From Piromyces finnis (lineage: Eukaryota > Neocallimastigomycota > Neocallimastigomycetes > Neocallimastigales > Neocallimastigaceae), in NCBI GenBank assembly GCA_002104945.1, contig MCFH01000005.1:1043501-1107500 (forward strand): 64,000 nucleotides of DNA. Direction: 5' to 3'. Position numbers and translations under genes: made by a program. Positions 26,537 through 37,948 of the stretch are shown here, piece by piece (the stretch's first letter is position 1; the number at the start of each line of letters is the position of its first letter). The notes beneath the pieces are model-generated. The model worked only from the letters and a program-made list of their open reading frames with translations. It was not told the DNA's origin and did no database searches.

Positions 26537-28024
26537 ATCAGTCCATCATCCTTAGTTTTATCTTCAAGAAAACTAATAAAAACATTTGATAATTTATTAG
26601 ATATTGAAACATTTATAAATATGAAAGTAGCCATTTTTTCAGATTTAATTGTTTTTTCCAGATTCAATAAGAAAACCAATAGATACGCCTTTAAGAAAAT
26701 GGTAGATTTTCGTATTTTAGATGTTGACGAAGATTCATCATCTGAATATGATTCAGAATATGGTCAAGACAATGGTACCTACAGTAACCATGCTGTGGTT
26801 GGAAATAACAATTCTGATAATGTCATAACCTTTTACTTCCAAAGCATGTACCGCTATTCTAGCAGAAATGATTATTCCATCGTTATTACAAATGATTATG
26901 AAGATTACAGTTCTATTATTGAAAATACAACCGATATAAGTTTTATAAGACAACTTAATAGCACTCCAAGTATCACTTCCTCAAATTATGATAGAGGTAG
27001 TTATTTGAACAGTTCTCGTAGAAACGGTTCATCATCCCATACCAAATATACTCATAAAAAAATGAGTTTTTCTCAAATGTTTAATATTCCAAATCAAAAA
27101 TCCTATATGCAATTAAAATGTCAATCACCAACAATAAAACAAGAAATTCTTTCCCTTATTCATCAACAAAAGGCCGATCTTACACCACCACCATTTGAGT
27201 TCCTTTGGCCAAACCCAGCAGAAGAAAAATATATGTATGAAGGTATTCGTGGTTTGAATGATTTAGTACCAGTAGATGAAAATAGTATTGTATTAAATTC
27301 TATAATAGCTTCATCTATCTACACCGCCATTCCAAAACGTTTCCAAATAAAACGCAGTATGACACTTCTTTATTCATTAAGAATGCATGGTTCTAGTTTA
27401 AGAACATTTTATTCTAGAAGCGAAGTTGGTTCATCATTCCAACAACCACAAGTATTAGTTATTCGTGATGATATGGATAATACATTTGGTGCCTTTATAA
27501 CAGAAGCCTTCCATACCTCTAATCATTTCTATGGTGATGGAGAATGTTTCCTTTGGAAAGTTGATGTCAATCAAAGCAATGTTTATGTATGTAAATCATT
27601 TATTATCATCAAGTATTATTTAGTATAATATTTTGTTGTTTATCATAATTAATATTATTATTTTTTTTAATCTATTGTTAATTATATATATATATATTTA
27701 TAATTTATCATCTTAAATTTATATTAGGGCTCAAATATTATCAAAATCTTTAAATGGTCAGAAAAGAACTATTTTTGTATTTATAGTAATGATGATCATA
27801 TTTCATTAGGTGCTGGTGATGGTCATTCCGGTCTTTACTTAGATGCCAATTTATGTAATGGTAGTAGTGCACCTTGTGAAACTTATAATAATGAAGTTCT
27901 TTCTTCTGAAAAAGATTTCAAGATTATTGATGTGGAATTATGGGGTTACACCGATATGATAGAACGTGAAAATCTTAGAAGAAAAACCATTAATAGAAAT
28001 AGTTGTTTCTACAACTTTAGATAG
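25636..28024 (+). CDS. RhoGEF (DH-PH) protein with C-terminal TLDc domain
   Basis: Three exons: 25636-26363, 26542-27586, 27728-28024; 689 residues. Residues about 30-235 form a DH (Dbl homology) fold: EVVKVLYLSEFQYVNNI at the start, and ELPIERIEKYINILH in place of the usual PVQR.PRY..LL, ending with TLNQQQ. A PH-like region follows (about 243-457): LVLSSRKLIKTF, FINMKVAIFSDLIVFS, a long Ser/Asn insert, and a final helix IKQEILSLIHQQ. From about 480 on is a TLDc domain: LLYSLRMHGSSLRTFYSR, VIRDDMDNTFGAFITEAF, HFYGDGECFLW, FKWSEKNYFCIYSN, LGAGDGHSGLYLD, and a closing ELWGY. DH-PH modules load GTP on Rho-family GTPases. TLDc domains, as in Oxr1, bind V-ATPase and act in oxidative stress. The ATG is at 25636; the frame is open slightly upstream but without an earlier ATG. 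The pairing of domains in one protein is unusual. Confidence 0.88.
26480..26534. repeat. (ATT)n microsatellite at an intron acceptor
   Basis: About 17 TTA/ATT units fill the end of intron 1 of the DH-PH-TLDc gene and run directly into the acceptor CTATCAG at 26535-26541. The repeat acts as the T-rich tract of the splice site. Confidence 0.85.
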
Positions 28025-28696
28025 ACGATAAAAAAAAAATCTTAAACACCAAAAAAAAAAAAAAAAAAAAAAAAAAACAGTATTATAACTATTACAACCT
28101 TTATTCTTTTTCCAATCCTTTTATCTAAATTATATATTATTTTATTTTATTTTTTTTCTTTATCTTCCTTTTAACATTATGTAGCAATAGCAGAATGATC
28201 TTAACAAGAACATAAGAACATATATAAGAAAAAGAAAAAAAGAAAAAGATAAATGAAATATATATCTATTCATTGAAATTCAATTAACAAAATTAAAAAA
28301 AAAAAAACTTTTTTTTTTTTTTAAATATTAAAAAAGCGATTTTTTATTCAATTTCTTTTGTATATATATATTTATTATAATATATATTTTATTAAACTTT
28401 ATATATATATATTTTTAATTTTTTTTACACCTCTTCTTCTTCTTTTTACATCATCTACTTGAATTACCAAAAAAAAAAAAAAAAAAAGATTTTTAAATAT
28501 TATATATATATATTAATAATAGTTTTTGTTGTCAATTTCAATATAATTAAAAATATATAGTTAAAGAAAAAAGAAATAAACTAAAATTATAATCTAATAA
28601 ATAATTTTGTTCAAATAGTTATGAAATTTAACCCTTTTTTTTTTTTTAATAAACCAAAGTTTACATTTTTTATTATTTATTTGTTTTAATCCCTTT

Positions 28697-28734
<38 letters not shown>

Positions 28735-31700
28735 ACCCACCAATTTAAAACCATTTAAAAATTAAAAAAATTCTAACCCTAAGCCATTAATTTCTATTTT
28801 TCTTAAAAGATTATAGATTATGTCTTTTGAAAAGTTAATAATAAAAAGGATAACTATCTTTTTTTTTTTTTTGTATTAGGTTATATTTCTTTCTATTATT
28901 AATAATGGAAAAGATGTTTAAGATTCTTTAAAATAATGTATATTATAATTTAATAATTTATACATAGTCTAAATAAATAAATAAAATTAAAAAAAAAATA
29001 AAGGATTATAGTTTGATTCTTAACAAAGTCTTTTTACATATATATAAAAAAAGAGTAAAACTTTGTTTTAATATTTTATAATTATTCTATTTAAAACAAT
29101 AAGTAATTAGAAAAATAAGAATAATAAGGATAAAAAATAAAAATACTTTTTTAATTAGTTTCATTACAATTACACTTTTTAAAAGTAGTAAATTTTTATT
29201 TCTAATCTATTATACTTGCTAATAGAATTTTTTTTTATACTACTTTATAAATTAAAATAAATTTAATTTTATGGAATACTCAACAACCATCAATTATAGA
29301 AAATGGAAAATTCTCATCAAAAAACTATTTTTAGGAAGTAAAGATGACAATGAAAATATATATTATAATAATGTATAAAATAAAAAGTTAATATGAAATA
29401 GACAAAAATTCTAAAAAATATTTACAGTTATTATTAAAAAATATAGGTATAATATTATCTTAAAAAATAGTATAACTAATTCAATAATAACAATATTCAA
29501 ATTGTATATTTATAATAAATAAAAAACTTTCATTATTGCATTGGTATTCTTTTGAACGTTCATATAATTACACAAATTAAAAAATAATATATTTTTTATT
29601 AAAATAAACTTTAATTTTTTGAACATTTTATAAGAATAAAAAAATATATCATGACTATATTCCAAATATAAATACTTTTTTTTTTTTTTTTTTTGAAATG
29701 TAATATATACTATTTGCATTAAAATACAATAAAAAGGAATTTTATATTCCATCAAAATTAAATATAAAAAAATATTTATTTTTTATATGTATATAGTTTT
29801 TTATTTCTTATAGTATAACCCTAAAAATGCTTTGGTTTATAATTTTTTTTTTCTCATAAATATATTACTATTACTTAATAAGGAAAGAAATATCCACATA
29901 TAGTATTAATAATAAAGAAATTTATTTAAAGGGATAATACTTTTTTTATATATAATAAAATTTTCTTTTTAATAAATTTATCCTATTCTTATTTATATAG
30001 TATAGTATATATATATAAAATCATCTTTTTTTAATTTAATTTATATAATAGTAAAAATTTTTTTAAACAATTAAACCTTAATCATTAATATTCCAAATAA
30101 ACCTGAAACATTAATTGAAATACTTTGATTTTCTATTGTTTCATAAAATATTAATTTTTTTATATTAATATTAATGTATAATGTATCAATTCATGGAATG
30201 TTTTACAAATGTAAAACAAGTACAATTTTCATAATGTTAGATTTTTTATTTAATTTATTGTTTCATCAATTTTTTAAGTATTAGTATTATTAGCAATATA
30301 TCTATTTTATATTTATTATATATACTATATAATATAGAATGTTTTTATATTATATATTATTTATAAAACTAATTTTTATATTTTTTTTTTTTTGTGAAAA
30401 ATACGAGTATATAATACTAAGATTTCCCCTTTTTTTTTATTTTTAAGAAAAAGAAAAAATACATATTAGTTATCATTTTTTTTTACTTTTAGCAATAAGA
30501 AGAATTAGTATTTAGCTTTTTTTTTTTCAACATTAACTTAAAGTATTATAATAATCGTTAGAGAAAGTTAATATTTAATAATTATATTTGATAAATTTGA
30601 TAATTTTATCATAAAAACATGATATTTATATATTAAAAAAGTGATAATGGATGTCTCCTCTCTCTATCTTAAGTTTAACCATAAAAATGTCCTTTATAAT
30701 GAATATATAAGGAAATAAAAAATTAATATTTTATTTATTCTTTTTAGAGTCATATTAAGAAGTGATATAAACAAAAATAAAAACAAAACCAAAAGTATAA
30801 TAAGTAAGAATAAAATTAGCCATAGATAAATCCTATTTTAAGTAAATTTAATTAATGATTTGGAACAATTTTAATATTAATTAAGATTATAATAATTAAA
30901 AAATTGTTTCATGACTTTTTTTTATATATAAAAGAAGGTTTTAATAAAATGAGTAATACTTTTCTTTCCTTTTTTTTTTTTTAAAAAATAAGAAAAAAAA
31001 ACATAATTATATAAAGATTTTATATTGATATTATTATGATAAGGCTAATAAATACTCTATGCATATCTTTTTTAATTAAAATAATATTAATGTATTTTTA
31101 TATTTTAATTTCTTTATCATTCTACCTCTTTTATTGTTAAAAAGCGAAAATAATTCTATTAAATAATAATCCATTTTACATTTTTTTTAATTAGTAAAAA
31201 CAATCTGATAAATATTCCATTGTTTTATAATTTATAATATAAAAAATAAATTATAAACCTTTTTTATTATAAATATTATAATTACATAAATTTATTAACT
31301 AAAAAAATTACATAAAAAGTTATAATTGTGGCGTATATTTATTTTATGATTATCACGAGTAAATTTGTACATAAATAAATGTTATTACTTATTGTTTATA
31401 TTTTTATATATTATATTTACTATATATTATGAAAAATCTGAATTAAAAAAAATACGCCTTTTATTGTAACCTTAATAAATAAAGTAATTATATAATTAAT
31501 CATAAAACCTTTGAAAAAAATTGTATATTAAACCGAGTTATATCCGTTATATCCCATATTAATATTATTATTTTTATGAGTCATCTAAAAACTTTTTCTC
31601 CTTAATCGAACATTAAACAATTAAAAAACCAATTTACTTATTTTTATATTGTGAAAGTGAAAGACTTTTATATTTTATTTTTTTATGTGTAAGTATATTC

Positions 31701-33376
31701 TGTTAAATTACTTAATAAACTATATAATTAAAGAGATAATTATATTTATTCTGTAGATTTTTTAACAAGTGTATTGCAGTAAATTTATACTACAATACTG
31801 ATTCCCATTATATATAAAATTTAATAAATCAATTCTTATCAATTCTGTTTATTACTATTAACAATAGTATCAATTTTTAAGATTTTTAGTTTTAATTTTT
31901 TTAATAGGAACGGGTATATAAATATTTTATATATTAAAAATTTAATTAAACTAATTAATTATTATTTAAAATTATATTTTATTAATTAATGTTTTGAAAA
32001 AAAAAAAAGATAAATAAATATTATTTTTTTTTATTAATTCCTAAATATTACAAAAATAAATTAGATAAAACTGATCTTCTCTTTTATTTTTTTAATGGAG
32101 ATTTTAGTTGTTTCATTTTTATTCAATTTAGGTAATTTTAATTTAAAAATATTTGTATATTTTTGAGAATCTGGTACATTAATAATTAGTCTATTCATAT
32201 AATTATTTTATTTTATAATAGTTTTGCTTATGCTTCAATGAATAAAATATATATTCTATTGTTATAGTAAACATTTATTTTATGTTGATTATATATAACA
32301 GGAATATGTTTTATTATATCTTTATTGTCTAATTTACCAATATAATATACATAATATATACATAAAAGAGTATTCCTAAATTTTGATTAAAAAAAAAAAA
32401 AGTTTAAAAATTTAATATTTAAACTTTTTATTCTTAATTTGGTTGGAAAATAAAATTTATTATAGTTTTGAAATTTATATAATAAAACAGAGTTTCAATG
32501 TATAATAGAAAAGATAAAACCTTATCATTATAGATAGTATTGGTCATATTTATTATACAAAATTATTGAAAAAAATAATATATTTTCAATTTGTATACAA
32601 TATTTTTGTGTATTGATAAAATTTCATCATAAATTTGAAAATTCTTGTCCTATTTATCAATATAATAAAATCAAGTCATGCATAATAAAGAAAACAATAA
32701 AAAAATATATAATATTATTCTTAAAAATCCTTTTAAATAATTAAAATACTAAATAAAATTTTCATTTATTATAAAGGAAAAAAAAAACTTTATTTAAAAT
32801 AAATTTTATACAATTTTTATATTGATGTTAATACAATATATACAATATTAAAATGTTATAAATAATATTTTCTATATTAAAAATATATTAAAAAAAAAAA
32901 AACATTTCCTACTAATTATACTTTATTTAAAAATAAAGTTAAATTAATTTTCGTAATACATTTTGTTATTATTTTTAATTAATATATTATTATTTTATTT
33001 AATAAAAATATTGATTAAATAGTTGGTGGTTTTTTATATAAAAAAAAAAATTACTGCTTTGTCAATAAAAAAATTTTATTTTTTATATTAATAATAAATT
33101 TTATAAAAACTTATTGTTTTTATAGAAAGGTTTGAAATTTTTTTTTTTAGTTGGTAACGTTTTTCTTTTTGAATAAGATTTCCAGCGAGACTGGTGATAG
33201 TATCAAAAAGTTTATAAAATTCTTGAAGAATTTTTCAAAAAAAATAAAAAAAAAAAGAAAAGAAAAAATAAAAAATAATCAATAAATTAAGGGAATATAA
33301 TAATATTGAAGAATAAAATCAAAAAATATAAAATAATATATATACAAACGATATATAAATAAAAAAATTATTCAAA
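28025..33376. other. Large AT-rich intergenic region
   Basis: About 5.3 kb with no convincing gene. It holds homopolymers (28 A at 28051-28078; T10 followed by about 30 A near 28694-28733) and many small AT hairpins. A minus-strand frame at 29510-29755 is AT-driven and rejected. The last 200 bases hold the element shared with the downstream paralogue. Confidence 0.5.
33183..33227 (+). promoter_or_regulatory. Upstream element shared by the two six-cysteine repeat genes (copy 1)
   Basis: CAGCGAGACTGGTG at 33183-33196, followed by ATTCTTGAAGAA near 33219-33230, lies 180 bases before the start codon. A near-identical block (CAGCAAGACTGGTG, then GTTCTTGAGGAA) lies 205 bases before the start of the paralogue at 40912. 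The surrounding AT-rich DNA is not conserved, so this is a candidate promoter or 5' UTR element. Role inferred only. Confidence 0.55.
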
Positions 33377-36178
33377 ATGAAGTCATTGTTAATTGCATCT
33401 TTATGCGCTATTGTCGTTAATGTTGCTGTTGCTGCTAATCCATACTTAGTTTGTGATGGTACTGATTACAGCTGTAAGCAAGAACAAGCAAGCAAGTGTC
33501 AACAAGCTGCTAATGCTTGCTGGCAACAACCATACAGTGAATCTGTTGGTCAACAATGTCAAGCTTTAAATAACCAATGTAACGAAATTTGGGCATACAA
33601 TGGTCCAGCTCAACAACCAGTTGAAACTTACACTACTACTTCAAGAGGAACAGCCTCCCTTACAAAGAAAGTTAACACTACTTCTGCTACAAAGAGAGTT
33701 ATCACATCTGTTTCTTCCACTGGTAAGACTCTTCCAACTACTGGTAAGACTCTTCCAACCACTGGTAAGACCATTCCAGTTACTTCCTCTGGTAAGACTC
33801 TCCCAGTTACTTCTTCCGGTAAGACTCTTCCAGTTACTTCCTCTGGTAAGACCCTCCCAGTCAGCACTTCTGCTGGTAAGACTCTTCCAGTTACTTCCTC
33901 TGGTAAGACTCTCCCAGTCAGCACTTCTGCTGGTAAGACCCTTCCAGTTACTTCCTCTGGTAAGACTCTCCCAGTTACTTCCTCTGGTAAGACTCTTCCA
34001 GTTACTTCCTCTGGTAAGACCCTCCCAGTCAGCACTTCTGCTGGTAAGACCCTTCCAGTTACTTCCTCTGGTAAGACTCTCCCAGTCAGCACTTCTGCTG
34101 GTAAGACTCTTCCAGTTACTTCCTCTGGTAAGACTCTTCCAGTTACTTCCTCTGGTAAGACTCTTCCAGTTACTTCCTCTGGTAAGACCCTTCCAGTTAC
34201 TTCCTCTGGTAAGACCCTTCCAGTTACTTCCTCTGGTAAGACCCTTCCAGTTACTTCCTCTGGTAAGACCCTCCCAGTCAGCACTTCTGCTGGTAAGACT
34301 CTTCCAGTTACTTCTTCCGGTAAGACTCTCCCAGTCAGCACTTCTGCTGGTAAGACCCTTCCAGTTACTTCCTCTGGTAAGACCCTCCCAGTTAGTTCCT
34401 CTGGTAAAACTCTCCCAGTTACTTCCTCTGGTAAGACCCTCCCAGTCAGCACTTCTGCTGGTAAGACTCTCCCAGTTACTTCCTCTGGTAAGACCCTCCC
34501 AGTCAGCACTTCTGCTGGTAAGACTCTCCCAGTTACTTCCTCTGGTAAGACCCTCCCAGTCAGCACTTCTGCTGGTAAGACTCTTCCAGTTACTTCCTCT
34601 GGTAAGACCCTCCCAGTTACTTCCTCTGGTAAAACTCTCCCAGTTACTTCCTCTGGTAAGACCCTCCCAGTCAGCACTTCTGCTGGTAAGACTCTCCCAG
34701 TTACTTCCTCTGGTAAGACCCTCCCAGTCAGCACTTCTGCTGGTAAGACTCTCCCAGTTACTTCCTCTGGTAAGACCCTCCCAGTCAGCACTTCTGCTGG
34801 TAAGACTCTCCCAGTTACTTCCTCTGGTAAGACCCTCCCAGTCAGCACTTCTTCCGGTAAGACTCTTCCAGTTACTTCCTCTGGTAAGACCCTCCCAGTC
34901 AGCACTTCTGCTGGTAAGACTCTTCCAGTTACTTCCTCTGGTAAGACCCTCCCAGTTAGTTCCTCTGGTAAAACTCTCCCAGTTACTTCCTCTGGTAAGA
35001 CCCTCCCAGTCAGCACTTCTGCTGGTAAGACTCTCCCAGTTACTTCCTCTGGTAAGACCCTCCCAGTCAGCACTTCTGCTGGTAAGACTCTCCCAGTTAC
35101 TTCCTCTGGTAAGACCCTCCCAGTCAGCACTTCTGCTGGTAAGACTCTTCCAGTTACTTCCTCTGGTAAGACTCTCCCAGTCAGCACTTCTGCTGGTAAG
35201 ACCCTTCCAGTTACTTCCTCTGGTAAGACTCTCCCAGTTACTTCCTCTGGTAAGACTCTTCCAGTTACTTCCTCTGGTAAGACCCTCCCAGTCAGCACTT
35301 CTGCTGGTAAGACCCTCCCAGTTACTTCCTCTGGTAAAACTCTCCCAGTTACTTCCTCTGGTAAGACCCTCCCAGTCAGCACTTCTGCTGGTAAGACTCT
35401 CCCAGTTACTTCCTCTGGTAAGACCCTCCCAGTCAGCACTTCTGCTGGTAAGACTCTCCCAGTTACTTCCTCTGGTAAGACCCTCCCAGTCAGCACTTCT
35501 GCTGGTAAGACTCTCCCAGTTACTTCCTCTGGTAAGACCCTCCCAGTCAGCACTTCTTCCGGTAAGACTCTCCCAGTTACTTCTTCTGGTAAGACCCTTC
35601 CAGTTACTTCCTCTGGTAAGACTCTCCCAGTTACTTCCTCTGGTAAGACTCTCCCAGTTACTTCCTCTGGTAAGACTCTCCCAGTTACTTCTTCTGGTAA
35701 GACCCTCCCAGTCAGCACTTCTGCTGGTAAGACTCTCCCAGTTACTTCCTCTGGTAAGACCCTCCCAGTCAGCACTTCTGCTGGTAAGACTCTTCCAGTT
35801 ACTTCCTCTGGTAAGACTCTTCCAACTACTGGTAAGACTCTCCCAGTTAGTTCCTCTGCTAAGACTCTTCCAACTACTGGTAAGACTCTCCCAGTTAGTT
35901 CCTCTGCTAAGACTCTCCCAACTACTGGTAAGACTCTCCCAACCAGCTCAAGAACTACAAGAACTACTACAAGAGTCACTACTACTAGACAACCACAACC
36001 AACTCAATCTTATGATGAAGATTACACTAGCTGTTCCTCTGATGACTGGTCTTGCAAAACTCAAATGTCTGACAAATGTTACACTAAAGCTAGAGAATGT
36101 TGGTCAAAGCCATACACTCAACAATTAGCTGAAGAATGTAATGCTATTCAAGCCCAATGTCAAAGAATTTGGAGCTAA
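33377..36178 (+). CDS. Secreted repeat protein with six-cysteine caps (GKTLP repeat type)
   Basis: Single exon, 933 residues. A signal peptide covers about 1-20 (MKSLLIASLCAIVVNVAVAA). It is followed by a six-cysteine module (about 25-75) with spacing C-x6-C-x7-C-x6-C-x12-C-x6-C-x2-IW. Residues about 115-860 are a tandem array of 9- and 10-residue units, GKTLPVTSS and GKTLPVSTSA, some 75-80 copies. A short Thr/Arg region follows, and a second six-cysteine module with exactly the same spacing closes the protein (..CQRIWS). The array is rich in Ser, Thr and Pro, so heavy O-glycosylation is likely, and each unit carries one Lys, giving a basic rod. No membrane segment or GPI signal is seen at the C-terminus, so the protein should be secreted or wall-bound. 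I do not recognise a named family; adhesin, wall or matrix roles are possible. The long open frames on other frames of the array are shadows. Confidence 0.85.
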   Translation: MKSLLIASLCAIVVNVAVAANPYLVCDGTDYSCKQEQASKCQQAANACWQQPYSESVGQQCQALNNQCNEIWAYNGPAQQPVETYTTTSRGTASLTKKVNTTSATKRVITSVSSTGKTLPTTGKTLPTTGKTIPVTSSGKTLPVTSSGKTLPVTSSGKTLPVSTSAGKTLPVTSSGKTLPVSTSAGKTLPVTSSGKTLPVTSSGKTLPVTSSGKTLPVSTSAGKTLPVTSSGKTLPVSTSAGKTLPVTSSGKTLPVTSSGKTLPVTSSGKTLPVTSSGKTLPVTSSGKTLPVTSSGKTLPVSTSAGKTLPVTSSGKTLPVSTSAGKTLPVTSSGKTLPVSSSGKTLPVTSSGKTLPVSTSAGKTLPVTSSGKTLPVSTSAGKTLPVTSSGKTLPVSTSAGKTLPVTSSGKTLPVTSSGKTLPVTSSGKTLPVSTSAGKTLPVTSSGKTLPVSTSAGKTLPVTSSGKTLPVSTSAGKTLPVTSSGKTLPVSTSSGKTLPVTSSGKTLPVSTSAGKTLPVTSSGKTLPVSSSGKTLPVTSSGKTLPVSTSAGKTLPVTSSGKTLPVSTSAGKTLPVTSSGKTLPVSTSAGKTLPVTSSGKTLPVSTSAGKTLPVTSSGKTLPVTSSGKTLPVTSSGKTLPVSTSAGKTLPVTSSGKTLPVTSSGKTLPVSTSAGKTLPVTSSGKTLPVSTSAGKTLPVTSSGKTLPVSTSAGKTLPVTSSGKTLPVSTSSGKTLPVTSSGKTLPVTSSGKTLPVTSSGKTLPVTSSGKTLPVTSSGKTLPVSTSAGKTLPVTSSGKTLPVSTSAGKTLPVTSSGKTLPTTGKTLPVSSSAKTLPTTGKTLPVSSSAKTLPTTGKTLPTSSRTTRTTTRVTTTRQPQPTQSYDEDYTSCSSDDWSCKTQMSDKCYTKARECWSKPYTQQLAEECNAIQAQCQRIWS
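33721..35945 (+). repeat. Coding tandem array of 27/30-bp units
   Basis: Units ggtaagactctcccagttac.. (27 nt) and the 30-nt form with cagcacttctgct alternate. Third-position variants (acc/act, ctt/ctc) are shared over blocks. A rare VSSS unit recurs at 34391 and 34955, 564 nt apart with the same surrounding unit order, indicating a block duplication of that size. Confidence 0.9.
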
Positions 36179-37893
36179 ATGATAGTTAATTATAAGAAAT
36201 AAAATTTAATAATATTTAATAATTTTCATTTTGATAATAATAAAATGAATTAAAATATAAAATTCTTTATATCAATAATTACCATCGAACACCTAATTTA
36301 AAAAGATCAAATTTATATATATTTAATTATATTTATCGATTAAAATAATTAAATAGATCTTAAAAATTTAAATAAAAAATTATTATTAATGTAATAAATA
36401 AATAAACTAATAAAATATAATATAAAAATATATTTCATTTTTGTTATATAAATGTGTATTTTTTTTATCATTTAAAATGTTTAAAATATTAAAGCTAATT
36501 TAATATTGATAGTTTTTAACTATAAGATTATAATTTTTTTATTTTATGACTATTTTTAAAACTATAAATATTTTTCTTAAATCTACAGTGTTTGCTAAAA
36601 AGTCTAGCGAAACTGAAACTATTTATTTAAAACAAATAAATAGAATAATAAAAAAGATAAAAAAAGCCATAAAATTTATTAAAAATTTTATTTATACTTA
36701 TCCTTTTTTATATACTTTTTTATTGTTGTCGTTATAGAAAAAAATAGGTATATATTTAATAATAATAATAATAATAAATAAATAAATAAATAATCATTAC
36801 AATTGGCTTATTTTTTTAAATATTTAGGATAAAAAGCAGAAAAAAGAAAGAAAAAAAGGCAAATGATTATTTTTTTTTATCTTGAAATTTTCATATATAA
36901 TTATTTATATTAAATAAAGTTCTAATTTTCTAATTCTATTGGAATTTTTTGGTATAAAAACATCATGTTTCATTTAATATTATTCTAATTTATGGGGAAC
37001 ACCAAAAATGTATCCATTTTATAAAATTCGGGAATTATTTTTAATTAAATTTATATGGATTTGTACTTCAAAAAAAAAAAAAAAAACATAATAAAAAAAC
37101 CTATAAATGATATTATTATGATAAATAGATCTTCTTTTTTCTTTAAAAGTACATAATCCTAACCTATTATAAAAGCAATATAAGAAATAAAGAAAATTTA
37201 GATAAATTTGTAGCATATTTTCATTGATGATCTACTTATTTTTTTTAATCGTTTACTAATACTATTTTTGAAAAATCCACATCTTTTTAATTTCTTTCTT
37301 TCTTTTTTTTTTTTTTTTAAAAAAAATGGTGGATTTTTTCAAATAACCTTAAACTTTATCATTCTTTTTTTTTTTTTTTAATAATAAATTTAATTGAGAT
37401 GATTTTATAAATATGTAATTATGATTTTTAAAGAAAAATAACAAACAAACAAAATAAAAAGTAGCTATTTTGAAAAAACACTACAATAAACACAATATCA
37501 TATTTCAAAACTATATACTTTTATTTTAAAATATTATTATTGTTATTATTTATTAACATATTATCATTAAATTTAAGGAAATAGAAAAAGAATCTATGAA
37601 TCTTTAACAATTCAAAATTGCTCAAATATAGTTCTTTTATCCGTTTTTCAGAGTAATTGATTATTTTATAATGTATAGCTATGATTCTTTATATTTATCA
37701 TGTTTATTTTTATTAATTTTATATTATTTATAAAACACATAAAAAATTATTATTTTGTCAAAATTATTTTTTTTCAACATATTCATATTATTTTTATCTA
37801 TTTTATATTTATACTATATTATCTTAAAAGTTATAAGCTATATAAGTATATATTATTCTATTATAAATATTTCTTTTTCTTGGGTAGGCCAAC

Positions 37894-37948
<55 letters not shown>
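37894..37948. repeat. (AAAT)n microsatellite
   Basis: About 14 AAAT units, preceded by the unusually GC-rich phrase TTGGGTAGGCCAAC. A T-run follows at about 37991-38008. Possibly the remains of a small retroelement, but no RNA gene is recognisable. Confidence 0.8.

Noticed and set aside
26455-26679. 74-codon minus frame with poly-Asn
   Set aside because: Antisense of an intron microsatellite and of the PH exon.
28768-28785. CTAACCCTAAG, telomere-like word
   Set aside because: Single occurrence without tandem repetition; a related word at 38305 is also single.
29510-29755. 81-codon minus frame
   Set aside because: Contains a homopolymer Lys run and AT-driven composition; no motif.
33721-35945. 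CRISPR-like tandem repeats
   Set aside because: Units are contiguous, coding and without unique spacers, and the genome is eukaryotic.
33600-36128. Very long open frames in two other reading frames of the GKTLP array (842 and 783 codons)
   Set aside because: They arise because the unit length is a multiple of three and lacks stops in other frames. They have no signal peptide or caps and translate to monotonous Leu/Arg/Gln or Val/Gly/Arg repeats.
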